40,404 nt of DNA from Pararhodobacter sp. (GTDB lineage: Bacteria; Pseudomonadota; Alphaproteobacteria; Rhodobacterales; Rhodobacteraceae): the NCBI GenBank assembly GCA_020832805.1, contig JAFIED010000266.1:1-40404 (forward strand), written 5' to 3'. Positions within the stretch are counted from its first letter, which is position 1. Each line of letters starts with the position of its first letter. The notes under the pieces are model-generated. The model saw only the letters and a program-made list of their open reading frames with translations. It was not told the origin of the DNA and did no database searches. Positions 27,212 through 34,304 of the stretch are shown here, piece after piece. Both the position numbers and the translations under genes were made by a program.

Positions 27212-28396
27212 TCAGCGCACCGCGAATTCAAAGGCAAAGCTGCGTTGCGCGCCGGGCGGGGGCGCGGGAAAGGGTGCGGCACGCCGGACATGATCAAGTG
27301 CCGCGCGGTCAATGGCCGTGTTGCCGGAACTGCGCTGAATCCGCGCCGAGGCCAAGGCGCCATTGGCGGCAACCGAAAAGGCCACCACGGCGGCGCCGCG
27401 CCCGCCGGGCCGGGCCTGACGCATGCGCCGGATCTGCTGCATCACCTGCCCGGGATAGTTCGCCGCCGCGGCATTGCCTGCCTCGGTGGTCGCCCCGCTG
27501 CCGGACGCCGCACTGGCTGTGCCGGCGGGCGTACCGGTATCGCTGCCGCGTCTGGCGTCGTGCTCGGCCGTGCCGGCGGCCGCGGGGGGCGGGGTTGGCC
27601 GCGCCCGTTGGCGTTGCGGTGCGGGCTGTTCCGTCCGGGCGGGCGCGGTGCGTGGTCGCGGGCGGGGATCACCCGGGCGCGCCTGCCTGGCCCGGATCTC
27701 GGGGTCGGCAATCGCCGTGGCCTGGGTGGCGGGTGCTGCGGGCGCGGCGCCGGGCGGTTGCGCGGCCAGGGCGGGTGCCTGGGGCGCGGGTGTGGCCGTC
27801 TCGGGCACCTGAGGCGGCGCGGCCATGGCCACCAGGGCCCGCGACGGGTCAGAGATCGGGGGACCGGGGGAAATGGGTGAGGCAAGGGCAAGATCGGGTG
27901 TGGCGGCCGGGGCCACGGACATGGCTGTGGGGCTGTCTGACGCCGCGGTTGGAGCATTCGGGCGGGCGGGGCGTGGGCGGACGGGGCGCGCATGCACCGG
28001 CACAGAAAGGGCAACCGGGGTGCTGTGCGGGGGATGTGCGGTTCCTGCCTGCACCGGGCTGCGCTGTTGCGGTGACGGGGTGGCGGGCGCTGCATCGACA
28101 GCGCGCGTTTCTGCGGTGGGCGGCTGTGTCCGGGCGCTGACCGGCAGGGGCGGGCTGGGCGCCGGCTCATCACCCTGTACCGACGGTGGTGCCGCCTCGG
28201 TGGCCGAGGGCTGCGCGCCTGCGGCCATATCGACAAAGCTGGACCCCAGCGCGGCGGCTGTGGCGGGTGCGCCCCCCTCGCTGATCACCGGCGCCTGCCG
28301 GGGCGCCAGCGCCGCCAGCGCCGCCAGATGCAGCCCGACCGACAGCGCCGCGCTGACCGCCAGTACCCGCGCCGGCTGCCCGCCCCGCCGAATCAT
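27212..28396 (-). CDS. tonB: TonB family energy-transducing protein
   Basis: A 394-residue protein with TonB layout. A short basic N terminus leads into one membrane helix (VLAVSAALSVGLHLAALAAL, about residues 12-31). A very long Pro/Ala/Thr-rich periplasmic linker covers about residues 40-300. The C-terminal TonB domain reads NYPGQVMQQIRRMRQ, GAAVVAFSVAANGALASARI, and SSGNTAIDRAALDHVRRAAPFP. It transmits the ExbB/ExbD motor force to the outer-membrane receptor, presumably the heme receptor at 34305. It overlaps exbD2 by 4 bases and is the last gene of the five-gene operon. The linker is longer than in E. coli TonB (239 residues total), which is common in alphaproteobacteria. Confidence 0.92.
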   Translation of the reverse strand: MIRRGGQPARVLAVSAALSVGLHLAALAALAPRQAPVISEGGAPATAAALGSSFVDMAAGAQPSATEAAPPSVQGDEPAPSPPLPVSARTQPPTAETRAVDAAPATPSPQQRSPVQAGTAHPPHSTPVALSVPVHARPVRPRPARPNAPTAASDSPTAMSVAPAATPDLALASPISPGPPISDPSRALVAMAAPPQVPETATPAPQAPALAAQPPGAAPAAPATQATAIADPEIRARQARPGDPRPRPRTAPARTEQPAPQRQRARPTPPPAAAGTAEHDARRGSDTGTPAGTASAASGSGATTEAGNAAAANYPGQVMQQIRRMRQARPGGRGAAVVAFSVAANGALASARIQRSSGNTAIDRAALDHVRRAAPFPAPPPGAQRSFAFEFAVR

Positions 28397-28779
28397 GGCG
28401 CCGGCTCTCCCAGCAGAACCACGCGTTGTGCGCCCGCCGCGATCAGCTGATCGGCAAGCTCTACCAGGCGTGCCGCCGGCGCGGCCCGGTCAGGCATCAC
28501 CCGCACAAGCGCAGTGTCCGGCAGGGCGGCGACATGGGCGGCCGGATCGACTGGCAGGCCCTGGTGCGTGACCGCGCCATCCGCCATCAGCACCAGCACA
28601 TCTGCAGGGGCCTGGGTTGCGGCATCGGCAATGCGCAGCAGGCGCAGCGCGGGATCGGGCGAGGGCGCCAGACTGCCGGCAATCAGGAAAAAGACCAGCA
28701 GCAGGAAGACCACGTTGATCAAGCCGATGGTGGGTTCGCCCCCGCCGCGCCGGGCGGGTTGGGTGAGGCGCGTTTTCAT
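28393..28779 (-). CDS. ExbD-like protein lacking the membrane aspartate
   Basis: A 128-residue single-span protein of the ExbD/TolR family and the second ExbD paralogue of the operon. The membrane segment is PTIGLINVVFLLLVFFLIAG. At residue 22 it has Asn (codon AAC) where ExbD/TolR have the proton-carrying Asp (D25 in E. coli ExbD; D24 in the neighbouring ExbD here). The periplasmic part includes PADVLVLMADGAVTHQGLPVD, matching the ExbD fold. It overlaps exbD1 and tonB by 4 bases each, so all are translated together. I infer that it forms a heterodimer with the intact ExbD. It might instead be a degenerate or regulatory subunit. Confidence 0.88.
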   Translation of the reverse strand: MKTRLTQPARRGGGEPTIGLINVVFLLLVFFLIAGSLAPSPDPALRLLRIADAATQAPADVLVLMADGAVTHQGLPVDPAAHVAALPDTALVRVMPDRAAPAARLVELADQLIAAGAQRVVLLGEPAP

Positions 28780-29165
28780 CGCAGCACCCGTGCAGGATGG
28801 CCGGTCACGCGCAGGGCGGCCAGGACATCGACCAGCCGCTGTGCGTCGACCCCGGCGGCCAATGCCACCAGAACCGGCGCATCGGGCTCGGCCCCGGCCG
28901 CGGCAAGGGCTGCAGGCAGCGCATCCAGTGCCGCCGCCTCGCCATTCAGGGCAAGGCTGTCAGGGCCGACCTGCAGAAACAGCGGGCGCAACTCTGCCGG
29001 GGCGCCCTCGGTGCCGGCAAGGGCAAGGTCGAATTCGACCGCGCGCTCAAAGGTCGATGCCAGCATGAAGAACATCAGCAAAAGAAAGATCACATCAATC
29101 AGCGGTGTCAGCGACAGGCGCCCGCGCCGCGGCGCGCCGGCCGTCAGGGTGGCAGCGTCAGCCAT
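28776..29165 (-). CDS. exbD: ExbD family biopolymer transport protein
   Basis: A 129-residue inner-membrane protein with one membrane helix. The conserved segment SLTPLIDVIFLLLMFFMLAS carries the essential Asp (D24) of ExbD/TolR. The periplasmic domain includes LFLQVGPDSLALNGEAAAL and PVLVALAAGVDAQRLVDVLAAL. It couples proton flow through the ExbB pentamer to TonB. The start (MADAATL) is chosen because it overlaps the end of exbB by 8 bases and leads directly into the short N-terminal tail; a longer reading would overlap exbB heavily. This is the catalytically normal member of the ExbD pair. Confidence 0.92.
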   Translation of the reverse strand: MADAATLTAGAPRRGRLSLTPLIDVIFLLLMFFMLASTFERAVEFDLALAGTEGAPAELRPLFLQVGPDSLALNGEAAALDALPAALAAAGAEPDAPVLVALAAGVDAQRLVDVLAALRVTGHPARVLR

Positions 29166-29853
29166 GGGCGGTTGCCGCGTCTGCGGTGGGCGTGCGCTGT
29201 GGGGGGCTGGCCGGGCGGCCGGCGGGCATGGGGGCAAGCCCGGTGCACAGAACGGTGTCGATGATCCGCCCGGCCAGGCGTGCCTCGGCCGCGATGCGGC
29301 TGTCGAACCAGGTCAGCACCAGCGCGGCGGGCATGGCCACGGCCAGCCCCACGGCCGTGGTCAGCAGTGCCACCCAGATGCCCCCGGCCAGCGCTGCCGG
29401 ATCGACGGCCTGCCCGGCTGCCTGCAGGGCCTGAAACGCCTCGATCATACCCAGAACGGTGCCGAACAGACCCAGAAGCGGCGCCACCTGGGCCACGCTG
29501 TCGATGATCCGCAGGCCCGATGTCAGATTGGCGATTCGGCCCTCGGCCAGACCGGTCAGGCGGGCGCGCAGGGCGCTGTCCGGCCGGTCAGGCGCGGCCA
29601 TCGCGGCCAGTGCCAGCGGCGCCAGATGATGGGGCAGGGTGGCGACTGTGGCCATGGCACGGGCGCGTTCGCCCCGGTCCCATGCGGCCAGCGCTGCCTC
29701 TATCCCGCCATGGTGCCGCATCCCGGCGGCGCGGAACTGCCACAGCTTGGCCAGCGCCACGGCCACCACAGCGACCGACAGCGCGATCAGCAGCAGAACC
29801 ACCGGCCCGCCAAGATCGGCGATGCGCGCCAACTGATCGGCCAGCGCGGTCAT
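29158..29853 (-). CDS. exbB: ExbB/MotA/TolQ family proton channel
   Basis: A 231-residue protein with three membrane helices: GGPVVLLLIALSVAVVAVAL near the N terminus, LRIIDSVAQVAPLLGLFGTVLGMIEAF in the middle, and WVALLTTAVGLAVAMPAALVL towards the end. The APLLGLFGTVLGM block and the small residue-rich TTAVGLAVAMPA block are hallmarks of ExbB/TolQ, lining the pore in which ExbD sits. It is preceded by a small exported protein with an ATGA overlap and followed by exbD. The motor energises TonB-dependent outer-membrane import, here probably of heme. Confidence 0.93.
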   Translation of the reverse strand: MTALADQLARIADLGGPVVLLLIALSVAVVAVALAKLWQFRAAGMRHHGGIEAALAAWDRGERARAMATVATLPHHLAPLALAAMAAPDRPDSALRARLTGLAEGRIANLTSGLRIIDSVAQVAPLLGLFGTVLGMIEAFQALQAAGQAVDPAALAGGIWVALLTTAVGLAVAMPAALVLTWFDSRIAAEARLAGRIIDTVLCTGLAPMPAGRPASPPQRTPTADAATAHG

Positions 29854-30284
29854 GAGCGGACCTCGATAGCCGTGGCCGATGTCCAGTCAGGCTCTGTCAG
29901 GCAGGCAGCCGCGTCTGCGGGGGTGCAGGTTGCGGCATTGATCAGCAGCCGGCCCAGCCCGCCACAGTCCAGCCCCGCCAGATCAAACGAGCGGACCCGC
30001 ATGCGCCCCGCCGGCAAGGCGCCCAGATCCAGCAAGGTCAGCAGGGCCACCCGGCCGTCGTGGTCGAACAGCACGGCCTCGACCGACATTCCGTCAACCG
30101 GGTCCTGCCCGGAGTTCTCGGCCACAAGGACCAACCGGCAGGCACCCTCGATGGCGTCGATTCGGTTCAGTTCGATCCGGAGCGGGGCAGAGCCCGGCAC
30201 AGCGGAGGGGGGCGCGGCGGGTGACTGCGCAGCCACGGGCTGCGCAAGACAGGCAAGAGCCGGCAATAGCCAGGACAGGCGCAT
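29850..30284 (-). CDS. small exported protein at the head of the exbBD-tonB operon
   Basis: A 144-residue predicted periplasmic protein. The signal peptide (MRLSWLLPALACLAQPVAAQ) is clear and AAAGG precedes the ATG. The mature domain is a predicted all-beta fold of about 95 residues: IEGACRLVLVAENSGQDPVD, VEAVLFDHDGRVALLTLLDLG, and LPAGRMRVRSFDLAGLDCGG. It has cysteines at GACRL, LDCGG, ATCTP and AACLT that could form disulfides. The pattern resembles an FxLYD/immunoglobulin-like domain. I do not recognise a named family. Being first in a tightly overlapping operon with exbB-exbD-exbD-tonB, it is probably an accessory of the TonB motor or of heme uptake; this is inference only. Confidence 0.75.
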   Translation of the reverse strand: MRLSWLLPALACLAQPVAAQSPAAPPSAVPGSAPLRIELNRIDAIEGACRLVLVAENSGQDPVDGMSVEAVLFDHDGRVALLTLLDLGALPAGRMRVRSFDLAGLDCGGLGRLLINAATCTPADAAACLTEPDWTSATAIEVRS

Positions 30285-30360
30285 GGGCGAACCTTTGATG
30301 TCAGGGATCGGTCGGCTGGCGGTGGTGGCGCTCCAGGCGCGGCAACACGGCGGGCTGAGG

Positions 30361-30397
30361 GGTTGACATAAACCTAATCCTAGTCTTTTTGTCAACC
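30361..30397. promoter_or_regulatory. overlapping divergent promoters between the TonB operon and hmuS
   Basis: GGTTGACA (30361-30368) and TGTCAACC (30390-30397) are a perfect 8-bp inverted repeat 21 bases apart, in an AT-rich island of otherwise GC-rich DNA. Each arm supplies a consensus TTGACA hexamer, one reading right towards hmuS and one left towards exbB. The hexamers lie where each promoter would cover the other's -10 region. The candidate -10 boxes are weak (TTTATG leftward, TTTTGT rightward). The internal CTAATCCTAG may be part of an operator for an iron or heme regulator. Confidence 0.5.
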
Positions 30398-30482
30398 AAT
30401 CGGTCGAAGGGCCGAATCCGCGCTTTCCAGCCTGTCGCCAGACATGCGCGTTCTTGCAACGTCCCGCAAACTGGAAACCGCC

Positions 30483-31529
30483 ATGACCCAGACCACGCCG
30501 ACGCCGGGTGCCCTGCGTGCCGCCCTTGCCCATAACCCCCGCGCCCGTGCCCGCGATCTGGCCGACAGCCTGGGCACCGCCGAGGCCGCCCTGGTCGCCG
30601 CGCGCTGTAACGCCGCGCAGGTAGAGGGGGCACGGGTTATCCGGATTGACCCCGCTCTGGACCGACTGTTCCCGCTGATTCGCGATCTGGGGCCGGTGCT
30701 GGCATTGACCCGCAACGCCAGCGCCGTGCATGAACGCGATGGCACCTATCTGGGCTACCATTCGGGGCAGCATGCGGCGATGGTGCTGGGCCCTGACATC
30801 GACCTGCGCATGTTTCCACGTCACTGGGTGCACGGCTTTGCGGTGCAGGACGGCGACAAACGATCAGTGCAGGTGTTCGATGCTGCTGGCGATGCCGTGC
30901 ACAAGATGCATCTGCGCCCGGCGTCTGACGCGGCTGCGTTTGACCGGCTGGTGGCGGCGCTACGGCTGGACGATCAGACGGATGCCATCGCCCTGTCACC
31001 CCGCGCCCCGGCCGAGGCGCCAAAGGCCAACCCGGCAAGGGCCGATGACCTGCGCAAGGAATGGTCAGCCATGACCGATACCCATCAGTTCCTGCGCCTG
31101 ACTGCCAGGTTGAAGATGAACCGTCTGGGTGCCTATCGCGTCGCCGGGGCGCCCCACGCCCGCGCGCTGGCCGCCTCGGCGGTAGAGCAGGCCCTGCGCG
31201 GGGCCGCCCTGGCCGACATTCCGCTGATGATCTTTGTGGGCAACCAGGGCTGCATCCAGATTCACGGTGGCCCGGTGCAGCGGATCGAACCGATGGGCCC
31301 CTGGCTGAACGTGCTGGACCCGGGCTTCAACCTGCATCTGCGGGCCGATCATTTGTCCGAGGTCTGGCTGGTGGCCAAGCCCACGCGGCACGGGCTGGCT
31401 GTCTCGGTCGAGGGGTTCGATGCGGCGGGTGCGCTGATCCTGCAGATCTTCGGCCAGCGTAACCCTGACACCGCCGCCTGGCAGGCGCTGACGGAAACGC
31501 TGCCCGTGCTTGAACCGGTCGAGGCGTGA
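30483..31529 (+). CDS. hmuS: hemin-degrading factor / heme chaperone HmuS
   Basis: A 348-residue cytoplasmic protein of the HemS/HmuS/ChuS family, which binds imported heme and helps release iron or pass it on. It shows the duplicated fold: the first repeat has LGPVLALTRNASAVHERDGTYLG, LGPDIDLRMFPRHWVHGFAV and RSVQVFDAAGDAVHKMHL. The second has TDTHQFLRLTARLKMNRLGAYRVAG, IPLMIFVGNQGCIQIHGGPV and LNVLDPGFNLHLRADHLSEVWLV. ATG 30483 (MTQTTPTPGALR) is preferred over ATG 30444, because residues upstream are not conserved in style. Neither has a strong ribosome-binding site. It is the first gene of hmuSTUV and hmuT starts one base after its stop. Confidence 0.95.
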   Translation: MTQTTPTPGALRAALAHNPRARARDLADSLGTAEAALVAARCNAAQVEGARVIRIDPALDRLFPLIRDLGPVLALTRNASAVHERDGTYLGYHSGQHAAMVLGPDIDLRMFPRHWVHGFAVQDGDKRSVQVFDAAGDAVHKMHLRPASDAAAFDRLVAALRLDDQTDAIALSPRAPAEAPKANPARADDLRKEWSAMTDTHQFLRLTARLKMNRLGAYRVAGAPHARALAASAVEQALRGAALADIPLMIFVGNQGCIQIHGGPVQRIEPMGPWLNVLDPGFNLHLRADHLSEVWLVAKPTRHGLAVSVEGFDAAGALILQIFGQRNPDTAAWQALTETLPVLEPVEA

Positions 31530-31530
31530 C

Positions 31531-32352
31531 ATGAGGCGTCTGGCCCTTTGCCTGCTGGCGGTGCTGGTCGCCACGCCGACCATCGCGCAGGATCGTATCG
31601 TCGTCATCGGCGGTGCGCTGACCGAGATTGTCTTTGCCCTGGATCAGGGTCATCGGGTGGTGGGGCGCGATACGACCTCGACCTACCCGCCCGAGGCCGC
31701 GGCACAGCCGGATGTGGGTTACATGCGGGCGCTGTCGGCCGAGGGGCTGGTATCGCTGGACCCTGACCTGATCATCGCCGACGCGGGCGCGGGCCCGCGC
31801 GAAACGGTGGACCTGTTGCGCGCCGCCGGCGTGCCCTTCGTCCAGGTGCCCACGGCACAGGATGCGGCAGGGGTGCTGGCCCGCATCGATGCGGTGGCCG
31901 ATGCGCTGGGCGTTGACGGGCAGCCGCTGCACCAGCGCGTTGCGGCCGGTTTTGCCGCACTTCAGCGGCCCGACGGGGCTGACGGGCGTCCGGTACGGGC
32001 CATGTTCATCCTGTCGGCCACCGGCGGGCGGATCACCGCCTCGGGCAGCGATACCGCTGCCGCAGGTATCCTGCAACTGGCCGGCGCCGAGAACGCGGTG
32101 CAGGGATTTTCCGGCTATCGGCAACTGAATGACGAGGCCGTGGCCCTGGCCGCGCCCGATGTGATCGTCATGATGGACCGCATCGGCGATCATGCCCTCA
32201 GCGATGCCCAGATCCAGAGCCATCCGGCGCTGGGTCTGACGCCGGCGGCACAGGCGGGCCGGGTCGTGCGCATGGACGGGCTTTACCTGCTGGGTTTCGG
32301 CCCGCGCACGCCGCAGGCCGCGCGCGCCCTGATGGATGCGCTGGGGGGCTAG
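31531..32352 (+). CDS. hmuT: heme ABC transporter substrate-binding protein HmuT
   Basis: A 273-residue periplasmic heme-binding protein of the cluster A-II (BtuF/HmuT) type. The signal peptide is MRRLALCLLAVLVATPTIAQ. The mature protein has IVVIGGALTEIVFALDQGHRVVG, then DTTSTYPPEAAAQPDVGYMRALSAEGL, the usual segment of heme and siderophore binding proteins, and AAAGILQLAGAENAVQGFSGYRQLN near the C-terminal lobe. Tyr or His residues in these segments could ligand heme. The ATG starts one base after the hmuS stop, indicating coupling. It hands heme to HmuUV. Confidence 0.93.
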   Translation: MRRLALCLLAVLVATPTIAQDRIVVIGGALTEIVFALDQGHRVVGRDTTSTYPPEAAAQPDVGYMRALSAEGLVSLDPDLIIADAGAGPRETVDLLRAAGVPFVQVPTAQDAAGVLARIDAVADALGVDGQPLHQRVAAGFAALQRPDGADGRPVRAMFILSATGGRITASGSDTAAAGILQLAGAENAVQGFSGYRQLNDEAVALAAPDVIVMMDRIGDHALSDAQIQSHPALGLTPAAQAGRVVRMDGLYLLGFGPRTPQAARALMDALGG

Positions 32353-32355
32353 CGG

Positions 32356-33423
32356 ATGGTTGCGCTGTCGATGGCAGAGGCTCCCTCGGGCGACCGTTCC
32401 GCACGGGCGCGGGCGCTGACGGTTCTGCTGGCCGGCATTCTGGCGGTCATGGCGCTGATCTCGCTGCATGTCGGTGCGGCGGGGGTGCGGCCCCTGCCGG
32501 TGCTGGCCGACTGGCTGAGCGGGCGCGAGGTGGGATTGCGCGACCGGGTGGTGTTGCTGGACATCCGTCTGCCGCGCCTGCTGACCGCGGTTCTGGTGGG
32601 TGCTGCGCTGGCGGTTGCCGGGGCGCTGATGCAGGGGCTGTTCCGCAACCCGCTGGCTGATCCCGGGATTGTCGGTGTGGGCGCGGGCGCAGGGTTGGGC
32701 GCGGTCACGGCGATCGTGCTTGGCGCGCTGTTGCCGGCCGGGCTTGCAGGGGTTCTGGGGTTGCATCTGGTCCCGGTGGCGGCCTTTCTGGGGGGCTGGG
32801 CCAGCACGCTGATCCTGTATCGCGTTTCGACGCGCGGCGGGCGCACATCGGTGGCAACCATGCTGCTGGCCGGCATTGCGCTGGGCGCCCTGGCCGGGGC
32901 GGCGACGGGGCTGCTGATCTACATTGCCGACGATGCGCAACTGCGCGATCTGACCTTCTGGGGGCTGGGTTCGCTGGCCGGGGCCAGCTGGGCCAAGCTG
33001 GCCGCCGCCGCGCCGGTGATTCTGGCGGGGCTGCTGGCCGCGCCGGTTCTGGCGCGCGCGTTGAACGGGCTGGCACTGGGCGAGGCTGCGGCGCTGCACC
33101 TTGGTGTGCCGGTACAACGGGCAAAACGTCTGGCCATCCTGTCGGTGGCGGCCACGACCGGGGCGGCGGTGGCGATCAGCGGCGGCATCGGCTTCATCGG
33201 CATCGTGGTGCCGCACCTGTTGCGGCTGGCGATGGGGCCGGATCACCGCTATCTGCTGCCCGCCGCCGCGCTGTTGGGTGCCGCGCTGCTGCTGGGCGCC
33301 GACATGATCGCGCGGGTGGTGGTGGCCCCGGCGGAACTGCCCATCGGTATCGTCACGGCGATCCTGGGCGGGCCGGTCTTTCTTTGGATTCTGCTGCGCC
33401 GGCGTGGGCTGGTCGATCTGTGA
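32356..33423 (+). CDS. hmuU: heme ABC transporter permease HmuU
   Basis: A 355-residue polytopic permease of the FecCD/BtuC/HmuU family with about 10 membrane helices. Hallmarks are DIRLPRLLTAVLVGAALAVAG, ALMQGLFRNPLADPGIVGVGAGA, FWGLGSLAGASWAKL, and the coupling region ISGGIGFIGIVVPHLLRLAMG followed by HRYLLPAAALLGAALLLGADM. It transports heme across the inner membrane as a dimer with HmuV. The gene starts three bases after the hmuT stop. A slightly later start (MAEAPSG) is possible, since the first residues before ARALTVLLAGI are not diagnostic. Confidence 0.94.
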   Translation: MVALSMAEAPSGDRSARARALTVLLAGILAVMALISLHVGAAGVRPLPVLADWLSGREVGLRDRVVLLDIRLPRLLTAVLVGAALAVAGALMQGLFRNPLADPGIVGVGAGAGLGAVTAIVLGALLPAGLAGVLGLHLVPVAAFLGGWASTLILYRVSTRGGRTSVATMLLAGIALGALAGAATGLLIYIADDAQLRDLTFWGLGSLAGASWAKLAAAAPVILAGLLAAPVLARALNGLALGEAAALHLGVPVQRAKRLAILSVAATTGAAVAISGGIGFIGIVVPHLLRLAMGPDHRYLLPAAALLGAALLLGADMIARVVVAPAELPIGIVTAILGGPVFLWILLRRRGLVDL

Positions 33424-33436
33424 AAGGGGCCAGGCC

Positions 33437-34219
33437 ATGCTGATAGCCAAGGGTCTTTGCGCACGACTGGGCCGCAAGCAGGTGTTGCAGGGCATCGATT
33501 TCGCTGCGGCGCCGGGGGCTGTGACCTGCATTGTGGGCCCCAACGGATCGGGCAAGACCACGTTGCTGCGCGCGCTGACCGGCGAAATCGCCAGTACCGG
33601 CTGGATCGGGCTGGATGGCGCCGACCTGCGGCGCATTGCGCCCGTGCATCTGGCAGAACGGCGGGCGGTGCTGCCGCAGGCATCGGGCCTGGCTTTTCCC
33701 TTTACGGTGTACGAGGTGGTGCGACTGGGGTTGCTGGGCCGCAATGCGCTGTCTGCCGACGCGGCCCACCTGCCGGATCGCGCGTTGCAGCGGGTGGGGC
33801 TTGCCGGTTATGGCCCCCGCTTTGTGCAGGAACTGTCTGGCGGCGAACAGGCGCGCGTGCATCTGGCGCGTGTGCTGTTGCAGGTCTGGCAACCGGTGCT
33901 GGCGGGCAGGCCCTGCTGGCTGTTCCTGGACGAGCCCGTGGCGGCACTGGATATCCGCCACCAGTTGCAGATCATGGCGCTGGCGCGCGATTTCGCCGGG
34001 CAGGGCGGGGGCGTGGTGGCGGTGATGCATGACCTGAACCTGACCGCCATGACCGCCGACCGCGTGACGCTGCTGCGCGGCGGGCAGGTGCTGGCCGCAG
34101 GCCCCGTGGCGCAGGTCTTTTCCGATACCCTGCTGAGCCGCGCCTATGACTGCGCGCTCAGGGTGAACACCCCGCCGCCTGGCGGCGGGGCCTTTGTGCT
34201 GCCGCAGGCCGTGGCCTGA
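33437..34219 (+). CDS. hmuV: heme ABC transporter ATP-binding protein HmuV
   Basis: A 260-residue ATPase of the FecE/HmuV family. Walker A is GPNGSGKTT (about residues 34-42), the Q-loop region is RRAVLPQASGLAFPFTVYEVV, the signature is LSGGEQARVHLARVL, and Walker B is CWLFLDEPVAALD with the switch His in VMHDLNL. In the family, heme ATPases typically have the PQASxLxFPF form of the Q-loop seen here. ATG 33437 (MLIAKGLC) follows AAAGGGG. It drives HmuU and is followed 85 bp later by the receptor gene. Confidence 0.94.
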   Translation: MLIAKGLCARLGRKQVLQGIDFAAAPGAVTCIVGPNGSGKTTLLRALTGEIASTGWIGLDGADLRRIAPVHLAERRAVLPQASGLAFPFTVYEVVRLGLLGRNALSADAAHLPDRALQRVGLAGYGPRFVQELSGGEQARVHLARVLLQVWQPVLAGRPCWLFLDEPVAALDIRHQLQIMALARDFAGQGGGVVAVMHDLNLTAMTADRVTLLRGGQVLAAGPVAQVFSDTLLSRAYDCALRVNTPPPGGGAFVLPQAVA

Positions 34220-34292
34220 GGCAGCACAAGCCACTGCCAGCCCCCGGTCTGTCGATCGCGGCCAGCTTATCCCGATCAGAACACAACAAACA

Positions 34293-34304
34293 CTGGGGGC
34301 CCCC
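34293..34304 (+). promoter_or_regulatory. palindrome overlapping the hmuR ribosome-binding site
   Basis: TGGGGGCCCCCA is perfectly self-complementary and ends next to the hmuR ATG. GGGGG is the only Shine-Dalgarno-like run, so pairing between transcripts, or partial stem formation with nearby bases, could mask it. A 12-base palindrome without a loop cannot form a tight hairpin on its own. Confidence 0.4.

Noticed and set aside
31327-33744. 805-codon open frame antisense to hmuS-hmuV
   Set aside because: The Arg/Gln/Pro-rich translation has no recognisable motif, while the opposite strand has four textbook heme-transport genes.
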